Shown: positions 1 through 5,659, counted from the first letter of the stretch. The stretch is 7,360 nt of DNA from Bacteroidales bacterium (GCA_024400715.1 JAKSMH010000044.1:1-7360); one strand, 5' to 3'. Made by a program: numbers and translations. The notes: generated by a model not told the origin, from the sequence alone.

Positions 1-120
1 CGGACGGACGGCCAGCGACGAACCGTACGAACCGCCTTTCATCCGCACTTCCGGCCAGAGCTACTCCAACGCGATGATCCTCGCGGCCACGACCTGCGAG
101 CCGGAATACGCGACCCCCAC
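1..120 (-). pseudogene. Fragment of an M16C (presequence-protease/insulinase-like) metallopeptidase, foreign to the contig
   Basis: Read on the minus strand, this GC-rich stretch gives VAYSGSQVVAARIIALE, then a TAG stop at 61-63, then LWPEVRMKGGSYGSSLAVRP up to the window edge. M16C peptidases carry a conserved C-terminal-half motif of the form YSG...V...YLW..(I/V)R.KGGAYG. The match continues in frame across the TAG, which sits exactly where the family has the Tyr of YLW, so a single TAC-to-TAG change explains it. GC is 67% here against 30% in the next 60 bases. The join lies at about 110-127. I infer a piece of a peptidase gene from a high-GC organism, attached by chimeric assembly or, less likely, by recombination. 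The family call rests on about 38 residues. Confidence 0.6.
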
Positions 121-1485
121 CGGCATCAAATTCATATTGTCTGTTAACAGATACGATTTTTCATCGTTTGAATAAATCATCAAATACATATAAAAATGAT
201 CATTCTCTGAATAACGCATGAATTTTTCCAACAAGCCATGGATTCTTTCCGTGCATTTTATTCCATTAGTTGAATTGACAAAACGCTCCACCCCCATCGT
301 ATCTATCGCGGCAAAAGTCTCTGAATAGTTTTCTTCGGTTACAAATTTCAACATATCCAACTGATAGGTCATCAGATCCTCTATGCGTCGTTTTTCCGTA
401 TGATAGACATTCATTGTATAAAAAACGACGATCACCGTCATCAATACAGCCATCATAACCACAATTGCGACCGCCTTTACATCTATCTTTTTCAACAAAT
501 GCCATAAAAGACAGAGCACCACAGCACACATATACAACAAAGACAGCCAAAACAGAATATGCCACACCAAATAACCAATGGTAAAGCCAAATGTCGCATG
601 TTCCGTAACAGGACTGCCATTGCTGAAACGATATATGGAACCCTTATCTGCCTTCACACAAAATAATTCCAAAAATTTTCCCCTTTCATTTCTGCATTCG
701 TCCACATCAAAATCAAGCTGCGAAAAAAGTTCGATTGCGGCATCGTCCATATTTTGCATTCCATACATCTGCATTTCATCTTCAACACGTTCGATCTGCA
801 ATTTCTTTGTGATTACACCGCTTTTAAAATCATAGCAAAACGCATTTCCATATAGACTGTACGCAAGCACAAGACCATCATCAGTTATATTTGACACGTA
901 TATAAGCGGATCATTGAACGACAACACTCTGTGTGATGCCGAACACGCACCATTTTCCGGCAAACTCACAATATGAAGTGTTCTATCCGATATGCCCACT
1001 AATCGAATGCTGTCCTTATGCAAGCATATAGCTTGATAAAATGGGACTAGACAATTTTCATTTTCGTCATATTTTCTAAGCAAAAATTGTTTCAAAAGCC
1101 TGCCTCGTAGATCATAGATTGCAATTTCCTCCTTAACGATTCTATTTTCAGATTTTGTAACCGCCAAAGCATACGTATTGTTTCCTGAACGGAAAACACG
1201 GGATACCTTTCTGTCTGGAGCCTCGAAATTGCGAACATTAACAGCATTTCTCAGTTTCAGGTCCTTATCAAAGAAAAGCATCTGATCCCCGAAATGATCC
1301 ACCACCGTCATTCCATCAGAATCAGTCTCTATGGAAATGGGGTCTTCCAATGAAAAGGAAAATGTCCACGGCTTAAAATGACAACGGCCAATTCCAGCTA
1401 TAAAAACCACAAACGCCAGAACTGATACAACAATTAACAACAGCTTGTTTTTTCCAAACGCACTCTTTTCTGAATTATTTTTCAT
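61..1485 (-). CDS. Membrane-anchored sensor-like protein, C-terminus lost and replaced by foreign sequence
   Basis: The frame runs 474 aa from ATG 1485. ATG 1500 and TTG 1503 are alternative starts, and no Shine-Dalgarno sequence decides between them. Visible features are a basic N-terminus and a membrane helix at ~15-33, then a ~260-residue extracytoplasmic region (~40-298). That region has repeated beta-strand patterns such as QMLFFDKDLKL and EIAIYDLRGRLLKQ, suggesting a beta-propeller. Two further membrane segments follow at ~302-330 and ~337-360, then a second extracytoplasmic stretch (~362-455) resembling the beginning of a Cache-type ligand-binding domain. A sensor of this layout would normally continue into another membrane helix and a cytoplasmic output domain (cyclase, kinase or chemoreceptor type), and none is present. 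The last ~20 codons are GC-rich and read as M16C peptidase, so the stop at 61 is not the native end. Function is unknown and the family was not recognised. Confidence 0.6.
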   Translation of the reverse strand: MKNNSEKSAFGKNKLLLIVVSVLAFVVFIAGIGRCHFKPWTFSFSLEDPISIETDSDGMTVVDHFGDQMLFFDKDLKLRNAVNVRNFEAPDRKVSRVFRSGNNTYALAVTKSENRIVKEEIAIYDLRGRLLKQFLLRKYDENENCLVPFYQAICLHKDSIRLVGISDRTLHIVSLPENGACSASHRVLSFNDPLIYVSNITDDGLVLAYSLYGNAFCYDFKSGVITKKLQIERVEDEMQMYGMQNMDDAAIELFSQLDFDVDECRNERGKFLELFCVKADKGSIYRFSNGSPVTEHATFGFTIGYLVWHILFWLSLLYMCAVVLCLLWHLLKKIDVKAVAIVVMMAVLMTVIVVFYTMNVYHTEKRRIEDLMTYQLDMLKFVTEENYSETFAAIDTMGVERFVNSTNGIKCTERIHGLLEKFMRYSENDHFYMYLMIYSNDEKSYLLTDNMNLMPVGVAYSGSQVVAARIIALE

Positions 1486-1617
1486 TTCGCAAACAACCAT
1501 CAAAAATGATTAATACAACTATTTCGTCTTCAATCAATTAAACACACATTCAAAACACCGCATACGCAATAAACGCACGTTAAAGCGTCGCTTCTCTTTC
1601 CACAAAAAAGACAAGAA

Positions 1618-1651
1618 CAAAATTACATAAAATAATTAAGATATGGACAAT
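1618..1651 (-). promoter_or_regulatory. Possible promoter of the membrane-protein gene
   Basis: On the minus strand the -7 box reads TAATTTTG (1625-1618), a full match to TAnnTTTG. A weak ATTG (1651-1648) lies 22 bases upstream. It would give a leader of ~110-125 bases. The -33 element is poor and the region is very AT-rich, so this may be chance. Confidence 0.3.
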
Positions 1652-1730
1652 TTGAATTTAAAAATTCTCGGTTTTGCAAGAAAAGGGATCATTCAAATTC
1701 ACTTTAAAACATTTGATTATTCATAATAAT

Positions 1731-1748
1731 GTGTTCACAGTGTTCACA
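1731..1748. repeat. Two perfect tandem copies of GTGTTCACA
   Basis: GTGTTCACA occurs at 1731-1739 and again at 1740-1748 with no gap, followed by an A-run. It lies about 20 bases upstream of the -33 element of the tRNA promoter. Two helically near-phased 9-bp half-sites could bind a regulator, but two copies can also arise by slippage. Confidence 0.5.
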
Positions 1749-1769
1749 AAAAATACTTCAAAAAAAAAA

Positions 1770-1801
1770 TTTCGAAGAAACAAAAAAAATGCGTATTTTT
1801 G
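1770..1801 (+). promoter_or_regulatory. Bacteroidetes-type promoter of tRNA-Ala
   Basis: The -7 box TATTTTTG (1794-1801) matches TAnnTTTG exactly. TTTC (1770-1773) lies 20 bases upstream, one mismatch from TTTG. Transcription would begin near 1807-1810, just before the mature tRNA end at 1817. The 11-base string GTATTTTTGCA recurs at the upxY promoter. Confidence 0.75.
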
Positions 1802-1816
1802 CATCCGCAAAACGCA

Positions 1817-1889
1817 GGGGGATTAGCTCATCTGGTAGAGCGTTTGGTTCGCAATCAAAAGGCAGTGGGTTCGAGTCCCATATCCTCCA
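1817..1889 (+). tRNA. tRNA-Ala (anticodon CGC)
   Basis: A full cloverleaf can be drawn. The acceptor stem pairs GGGGGAT (1817-1823) with ATCCTCC (1882-1888), including the G3:U70 wobble that marks alanine tRNAs. The D arm is GCTC/GAGC (1826-1829/1838-1841) with GG in the loop. The anticodon stem is TTTGG/TCAAA (1843-1847/1855-1859) around the loop TTCGCAA, giving anticodon CGC at 1850-1852, which reads GCG. The T arm is GTGGG/CCCAT with the loop TTCGAGT (1870-1876). The discriminator is A at 1889. The next bases are CAAA, so CCA is not encoded and must be added enzymatically, as is common in Bacteroidetes. The G3:U70 pair agrees with the anticodon, which makes the assignment firm. Confidence 0.95.
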
Positions 1890-1910
1890 CAAAATCAACG
1901 CAATTTTATG

Positions 1911-1945
1911 AATTGGCGGCACGAAATTCGTGCTGCCAATTTTTT
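1911..1945 (+). terminator. Rho-independent terminator of the tRNA gene
   Basis: The arm at 1911-1925 (AATTGGCGGCACGAA) pairs with 1927-1941 over nearly 15 bp with one G.U wobble (1918:1934), followed by a T-run at 1940-1945. It terminates the tRNA transcript. The beta-helix gene converges from the right and ends at 1991. On its strand the same hairpin is followed by only a weak T-rich stretch, so bidirectional use is possible but less clear. Confidence 0.85.
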
Positions 1946-1990
1946 GTTGAGATTAATAACCGATGCTATCCTTTTTCTAATAGATAATAC

Positions 1991-3436
1991 CTAACGCAAA
2001 TATTCGTAGGCTCCGACATCAGGAATGTTTGAGCGTGGATTGCCATCCAAATCATAAAAGACGCCGATACCCGACTTGCCACGGTTGATAGCGTACGAAA
2101 TTACGCCAAGATGATAGTCGTTGTTGCTTGTGTTGACGAAAGCAGGATCGCCAGTATGGCAATTGACGAAGTGGTCATTGACAATACTCGACTTGATAAT
2201 GCAGTTTTCAAACTGATAACGGAAAGGAGCCGCATCACTTTCCGCAATGGCGATTTCCTCACCGGAACTGACATTGCCGTAGATGATGCAGTTGGTAAAA
2301 TCGGCATTGGTTTCCATAGGCGCGCCATAGAGCTGAGTGGTGTTGCTGAGGTAAAGTGTCGGATTTTTTCGTGCGGGCGTGCCGCTATAGTAATTGCCCA
2401 CGGTGACGTGCGTGAAAGTATAGTCGCCGCCTTCCAACTGGAGACCGCAATTTCCGTTGTTGGCAATGACGCAATTGGTGGCTTCAATATTGGAGTAGCG
2501 AGCCAAAATGCCGCTGTTTAAAGTGCTTTTTATAATGGTATTGGTGATGACATTGCGGTTCCTGGTGACGGTAATCTGCTCATCTCCTCCCCAGGGTTCG
2601 ATTTGGATTCCGACAAAGGCATTGCTGATGACGGCATAATCGATGGTATTTTCCTCACTTCCCTCCAAAATCCAAATGCGGTTCCACTGGTTGCAGTCGG
2701 CATCGTATTGCGCTTCCAATCGGTCGCCGCGGAAAATCACGGGATGTTCCTTGGTGCCGTTGACGTGGATATTGCCGTAGCGCCACACTAACAGTCCGCT
2801 GCCTTTATGGAAGTAAATGCGTGTGCCGGCTTCAATATTCAGGGTGCCTAAAGAATCAACCGCTGCCCAACCGCCGAAGACAACGTATGGCTTGTCGTTG
2901 TGCCACGTGACAGTTTCACCTTCGGCAGCCACCACCTTGATGCCCGAAGCGGGGTCGGCCACGATAAAGTGAGCGTCCTGCCCGTACGCCGTAAGCTGTA
3001 CTTGCTGCTGAATCTTGCTGTTTTGGAACATAATGGAATCGCAAACCAAGAACGGTTGGTTGACATTACCCGGATTAATGGTGACTTTCACAAAGACAAA
3101 AATGCTGTCTTTGGCAGGAATAACGACATCTCGCTGCTGATTTCCAGCCACGCCGTTGACATTCAAACTAAAAGACGAAAGGTTTCCTCCACCTAAAAAC
3201 ACATCCACTTTTACATCCTGTTCGGAAGGATTGTAAACGGTAAACTGTCTTGTCGTAGAACCCAAGGTGGTGAAAACCGTGTCAAAAGTGACGGAAGAGT
3301 TTGAAAAACGAAGTTGGACATTGTCTAAAATCGGTTTATGACATCCCCACAGCATTCCGCCAAGTAAAATCCATCCAATATAATAAGTGATTTTTTTTGC
3401 TATGTTTGTTAATATTAAGTCTAATGTTTTATTCAT
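1991..3436 (-). CDS. Right-handed parallel beta-helix surface lipoprotein
   Basis: The product is 481 aa. The N-terminus has basic residues, a hydrophobic core (YYIGWILLGGMLWGC) and a lipobox ending at Cys32, so it should be exported and lipid-anchored. Residues ~40-155 look like an immunoglobulin-like beta-sandwich of the DUF1573/choice-of-anchor type (FDTVFTTLGSTTRQFTVYN, then VFVKVTINPGN). Residues ~165-455 have the rhythm of PbH1 beta-helix coils: short strands with Asn-rich turns such as NTIDYAVISNAFVGIQIE and NCVIANNGNCGLQLEGG. The end, GNPRSNIPDVGAYEY, is typical of the closing segment of Bacteroidetes beta-helix proteins. No catalytic residues can be named; such folds include polysaccharide lyases but also many proteins without known activity. 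The ATG overlaps the truA stop by 8 bases (ATGAATAA), implying translational coupling and supporting this start. It is the last gene of the operon. Confidence 0.85.
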   Translation of the reverse strand: MNKTLDLILTNIAKKITYYIGWILLGGMLWGCHKPILDNVQLRFSNSSVTFDTVFTTLGSTTRQFTVYNPSEQDVKVDVFLGGGNLSSFSLNVNGVAGNQQRDVVIPAKDSIFVFVKVTINPGNVNQPFLVCDSIMFQNSKIQQQVQLTAYGQDAHFIVADPASGIKVVAAEGETVTWHNDKPYVVFGGWAAVDSLGTLNIEAGTRIYFHKGSGLLVWRYGNIHVNGTKEHPVIFRGDRLEAQYDADCNQWNRIWILEGSEENTIDYAVISNAFVGIQIEPWGGDEQITVTRNRNVITNTIIKSTLNSGILARYSNIEATNCVIANNGNCGLQLEGGDYTFTHVTVGNYYSGTPARKNPTLYLSNTTQLYGAPMETNADFTNCIIYGNVSSGEEIAIAESDAAPFRYQFENCIIKSSIVNDHFVNCHTGDPAFVNTSNNDYHLGVISYAINRGKSGIGVFYDLDGNPRSNIPDVGAYEYLR

Positions 3437-4190
3437 AACGGACGTTTTCTAATAAAAGTGCGTGCGCGGGGGCCGAATCGCCGGCTTCACACCGGTCTTT
3501 TTTGAGTATGATTTGCTGAAAATCCTCCACGGACAGGCACCCTTTTCCCACTTGCAGCAGTGTGCCAACAATGGCCCGAACCATATTCCGCAGAAAACGG
3601 TTGGCCGTAATTTCAAAAACCAATTGTCCGCCCTTTTGTATCCATTGAGCTTGCGTCACCTTGCAACGCATATTGTTGACTTGCGTATGAACTTTGGAGA
3701 AACTGGTGAAATCCTCATTTCGAAGAAGCAGTTGTGCGGCTTCATTCATCTTTTCAACGTCTAATTTTTCAAAAACGCGATAGGCAAAAGGAAAAGAAAA
3801 AGCGTCTTTTTGAATGTTGACATAATAACGATAAGTACGATCGATGGCATCAAAGCGTGCGTGGGCCGTGTCTGCCACGGGGAAAATGTCGAAAATGACG
3901 ATCTCCTTGGGTAGAAAACTGTTGAGTTTGTTGACCAGCTGGTGTCGGCGTGCCTCATCCAACTCGACGGGACAGTCAAAATGAGCGGTATAGTCACGGG
4001 CATGCACCCCGGTGTCGGTGCGGCCACAACCCGTAATGGCAATACGCTGAGTCTGCCCCTGCTCGTCACGAACCCGCAAAAGCAAACTCAGTGCCTTTTC
4101 GATGGTTTCCTGCACACTGACATCCTTCGGCTGCATTTGCCAACCAAAGAAAGGAGTGCCGTTGAATGCCAATCGCATAAAGTATCGCAT
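3429..4190 (-). CDS. truA: tRNA pseudouridine(38-40) synthase TruA
   Basis: The product is 253 aa, the usual TruA length. It converts uridines 38, 39 and 40 in the tRNA anticodon arm to pseudouridine, in the cytoplasm. Family features are visible in order: the N-terminal strand followed by GTPFFGWQMQP (residues 11-21), the catalytic motif GRTDTGVHA (56-64) with the nucleophilic Asp59 (Asp60 in E. coli), a second-half segment DAIDRTYRYYV, and FEITANRFLRNMVRAIVGTLL toward the C-terminus, which holds conserved RNA-contact positions. ATG at 4190 is preferred because it begins 3 bases after the upstream gene's stop; Met5 is an alternative start. It sits in the middle of a three-gene operon and its stop overlaps the next start. 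No defects are seen. Confidence 0.96.
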   Translation of the reverse strand: MRYFMRLAFNGTPFFGWQMQPKDVSVQETIEKALSLLLRVRDEQGQTQRIAITGCGRTDTGVHARDYTAHFDCPVELDEARRHQLVNKLNSFLPKEIVIFDIFPVADTAHARFDAIDRTYRYYVNIQKDAFSFPFAYRVFEKLDVEKMNEAAQLLLRNEDFTSFSKVHTQVNNMRCKVTQAQWIQKGGQLVFEITANRFLRNMVRAIVGTLLQVGKGCLSVEDFQQIILKKDRCEAGDSAPAHALLLENVRYE

Positions 4191-4193
4191 TGA

Positions 4194-5066
4194 CTATTGC
4201 AGATTTTTTAATTTTTCAACTACGATAGGACGGTCTTCCTTATAGGTAACGCCAAACCATTGCGCATCGGTAACCAGGACCTTGATGTCCGCGGTCTTGT
4301 TCTGAAGAAAATGATTGACCACCGTCGGAATTTGAAATTCGGATTTGGGATTGTCATTGTTCTTTTTCAGAAAATCGATGAACATATCCTGAAGGCAGTC
4401 GAAGAAGTAGGGAGTGAATCCCCAGAAGTTCATCGAAACCACGGTATTTTCGGCCAAGTTGGTGATGCCATTGTCGTCGATATTCTGAATGCCGTTTTCC
4501 GTGCGGCTGATTTTGGTCATTTCGGTAATGCTGAGCAGGTTGTGCTGATCGTCGGTTTGGCAAACCCCACGGGAAACCGAGCCGTGTTCGGACAATGTAT
4601 TGCGAAGTTGGTAGCCGACCATGGAAAATTGCGGGCATTCCGTATCTTGCTCTTGCTGAAGGAATTGCGCCATGGTTTTAAAGCTATTCTTGCCGTAGAA
4701 GTCATCTGCGTTGATAACGGTGAACGGCTCGTGAATGGCATCCTTGGCCATCAAGATGGCGTGGGCCGTACCATAAGGTTTTACCCTTTCAGGATTAAGA
4801 GTGAAACCGTTGGGAAGGGCATCCAATTCCTGAAATACATAATCAGTGGCAATCTTGTCGCAGTATTTGCTGAGGATGAATTGTTTGAAATCATCTTCCA
4901 TGCTTTTGCGGATGACGAAAACCACTTTGCCGTAGCCTGCCGCGATGGCATCGTTAACCGAATAATCCATAATGGTTTCCCCGTTGGGTCCAAGGTGGTC
5001 CAGCTGTTTTAATCCTCCGTAGCGACTGCCCATACCGGCAGCAAGTATCAATAAAGTTGGTTTCAT
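4194..5066 (-). CDS. Sugar-phosphate nucleotidyltransferase (NTP_transferase fold)
   Basis: The product is 290 aa. The N-terminus carries the nucleotide-binding signature LAAGMGSRYGGLKQL (residues 8-22), of the GxGxR...K form used by enzymes that join an NTP to a sugar-1-phosphate. Also visible are PYGTAHAI (98-105), for base and sugar contact, and NADDFYG (119-125), whose acidic residues fit metal and phosphate binding. The protein is cytoplasmic and soluble. The exact sugar and nucleotide cannot be read from the sequence. The start at 5066 is chosen over the upstream in-frame codon at 5090 because the signature then begins immediately, as in the family, and because the promoter -7 box overlaps 5090. 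It is the first gene of the operon with truA, and diverges from the polysaccharide export genes, to which it could supply activated sugar. Confidence 0.85.
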   Translation of the reverse strand: MKPTLLILAAGMGSRYGGLKQLDHLGPNGETIMDYSVNDAIAAGYGKVVFVIRKSMEDDFKQFILSKYCDKIATDYVFQELDALPNGFTLNPERVKPYGTAHAILMAKDAIHEPFTVINADDFYGKNSFKTMAQFLQQEQDTECPQFSMVGYQLRNTLSEHGSVSRGVCQTDDQHNLLSITEMTKISRTENGIQNIDDNGITNLAENTVVSMNFWGFTPYFFDCLQDMFIDFLKKNNDNPKSEFQIPTVVNHFLQNKTADIKVLVTDAQWFGVTYKEDRPIVVEKLKNLQ

Positions 5067-5087
5067 AGCTTCGATAAGTTTATTTTG

Positions 5088-5122
5088 CAAAGATAATATT
5101 TTTTACCTTAATACATGACAAA
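5088..5122 (-). promoter_or_regulatory. Promoter of the nucleotidyltransferase-truA-lipoprotein operon
   Basis: On the minus strand TTTG (5122-5119) and TATCTTTG (5095-5088, exact TAnnTTTG) are separated by 23 bases, slightly long for sigma-ABfr. Transcription would begin near 5081, giving a leader of ~15 bases before ATG 5066. The -33 element lies on the inner edge of the inverted repeat arm 5108-5120, so inversion of that segment would change this promoter's upstream half. Confidence 0.6.
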
Positions 5123-5159
5123 AATTTGAAAATGTCGTCTAATTTATTGTTATATAGAT

Positions 5160-5191
5160 AGTTATCGACAAAATTTGTTGGTAACTTTTTT
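5160..5191 (+). terminator. Isolated terminator-like hairpin
   Basis: The 27 bases at 5160-5186 fold onto themselves over 13 bp with two G.U wobbles and a minimal loop, then T5186-5191 gives a U-run on the plus strand. The stem is AT-rich, so it is only moderately stable. No plus-strand gene lies upstream to be terminated, so its role is unclear; it may guard the export locus from stray transcription. Confidence 0.45.
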
Positions 5192-5208
5192 GTTGTTTTC
5201 TTGAAAAA

Positions 5209-5275
5209 GTGATTGATATTCAGTAATTTAGAAGCAAAAAACCACCACATTTTAGGCTCTATGAACATCAATCAC
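5209..5275. repeat. Inner inverted repeat pair, 14 bp with one mismatch
   Basis: GTGATTGATATTCA (5209-5222) and TGAACATCAATCAC (5262-5275) are reverse complements at 13 of 14 positions, with 39 bases between. The right copy starts at the expected start point of the internal leftward promoter candidate. It may be a pair of regulator sites or a hairpin in that transcript. Confidence 0.5.
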
Positions 5276-5280
5276 GATTG

Positions 5281-5288
5281 CAAAAATA
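5281..5288 (-). promoter_or_regulatory. Leftward -7 promoter box inside the inverted-repeat segment
   Basis: On the minus strand this reads TATTTTTG followed by CA, the same string as the two clear plus-strand promoters at 1794 and 5432. The matching -33 position (~5309-5312) is poor (TGTT rather than TTTG). If the 5108-5341 segment inverted, the box would point right, toward the export locus. Confidence 0.35.
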
Positions 5289-5386
5289 ATCAATTATCCG
5301 ACACGCTGAACATCTTCTTTGAAAAAAATGTCATGTATTAAAGTTATTTTGGTAAATTTTATGTCAAATTTCGGTAAAAAAGCTGC

Positions 5387-5404
5387 GTTGAAAAAAATTT
5401 CAAC
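5387..5404. repeat. 7-bp perfect palindrome abutting the upxY promoter
   Basis: GTTGAAA (5387-5393) and TTTCAAC (5398-5404) flank AAAA and end 2 bases before the -33 TTTG at 5407. The position suits an operator or activator site. It could also form a weak hairpin. Confidence 0.5.
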
Positions 5405-5406
5405 AT

Positions 5407-5439
5407 TTTGTCATATCTGAAAAAAAATATGTATTTTTG
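5407..5439 (+). promoter_or_regulatory. Sigma-ABfr promoter of the upxY/export operon
   Basis: TTTG (5407-5410), 21 bases, then TATTTTTG (5432-5439) is a complete match to the Bacteroidetes housekeeping promoter. Transcription should begin near 5446, leaving a ~214-base leader before upxY. It lies outside the 5108-5341 inverted-repeat segment. Confidence 0.8.
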
Positions 5440-5445
5440 CAGCCG

Positions 5446-5659
5446 TTTTTAGTTAATTGATAGGGATTAACGCCATTACACTTGGAATCAAGTATAAAAC
5501 GTTAAAGAATATGCGTTTCAGCTGTTCTGTGGTCTCTGAGGTAGGCTCGTGTTTAGAATACGAGGAATGTTAAATTTATTCAAATTTTCCACCATCAATT
5601 CCAGCATAAAGTGAGAACAAAACCCCATTCAATTTAACTAAACAAATAACTCTCAATCA
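5446..5659 (+). promoter_or_regulatory. Long structured leader of the polysaccharide operon
   Basis: Three short hairpins can be drawn: GTTAAT/ATTAAC (5452-5457/5466-5471, 8-base loop), ACTTG/CAAGT (5480-5484/5489-5493, loop GAAT) and CTCGTG/TACGAG (5546-5551/5559-5564, loop TTTAGAA). The final ~80 bases are A/T/C-rich with no Shine-Dalgarno sequence. UpxY proteins of Bacteroides act in the untranslated leader of their own operon to prevent premature termination, so this is the likely loading site of the encoded antiterminator. Which hairpin matters is unknown. No classic U-run terminator is evident. Confidence 0.5.

Larger units (their letters stand above)
1486..1769. other. AT-rich intergenic region between the membrane-protein gene and the tRNA promoter
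   Basis: No convincing coding frame lies here on either strand. The stretch is dominated by A and T runs. Apart from the weak minus-strand promoter candidate, the only structure seen is a 9-bp tandem repeat at 1731-1748. If the membrane-protein gene derives from another genome, a second join could be hidden in this stretch, but I see no sharp composition step. Confidence 0.5.
5108..5341. repeat. Long-spaced inverted repeat; candidate invertible segment
   Basis: TTAATACATGACA (5108-5120) is the exact reverse complement of TGTCATGTATTAA (5329-5341). Extended outward to 5105 and 5344, the arms match at 15 of 16 positions. They enclose 208 bp. A 13-bp perfect match is unlikely by chance within a few hundred bases, though AT-richness weakens this. 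Invertible promoters of Bacteroides capsule loci have a similar layout, with short inverted repeats around ~200 bp near a upxY gene. No recombinase lies in the window, and no target-site duplication typical of a miniature transposable element is seen. Confidence 0.55.
5067..5659. other. 593-base divergent regulatory region with no gene
   Basis: The region separates the leftward operon from the rightward polysaccharide locus and is AT-rich on its left two thirds. I see no supportable protein-coding gene. It contains, from left to right, the leftward operon promoter, an outer inverted repeat pair (5108-5120/5329-5341), a terminator-like hairpin, an inner inverted repeat pair (5209-5222/5262-5275), an internal leftward -7 box, a palindrome, the rightward promoter and a structured leader. 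These are entered separately. Confidence 0.8.

Noticed and set aside
2..171. Plus-strand open frame through the GC-rich edge (begins GRTASDEPYEPPF)
   Set aside because: GC-rich coding DNA often leaves the opposite strand open. The minus frame has the recognisable M16C motif, while this frame has none and runs into the low-GC side to a stop.
1729..1987. Two short plus-strand frames of 60 and 62 codons
   Set aside because: Both run through the tRNA-Ala gene and its terminator, so they are by-products of structured RNA sequence.
4260..5012. 250-codon plus-strand open frame
   Set aside because: It is entirely antisense to the nucleotidyltransferase gene, which has clear family motifs. The antisense product shows no motif and only reflects codon bias.
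5067..5090. Upstream in-frame start (5090) for the nucleotidyltransferase
   Set aside because: It would add eight residues before the usual MKPTLLILAAG beginning, and its codon lies inside the -7 promoter box and upstream of the expected transcription start.
5080..5271. 63-codon minus-strand frame rich in Lys, Asn and Phe
   Set aside because: Composition mirrors the AT-rich intergenic DNA. It crosses the inverted repeat and hairpin, has no motif, and runs into the nucleotidyltransferase promoter.
5108..5341. Miniature transposable element as the explanation of the outer inverted repeat
   Set aside because: No flanking target-site duplication is visible, and no second copy occurs in the window. 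It remains a fallback to the invertible-segment idea.
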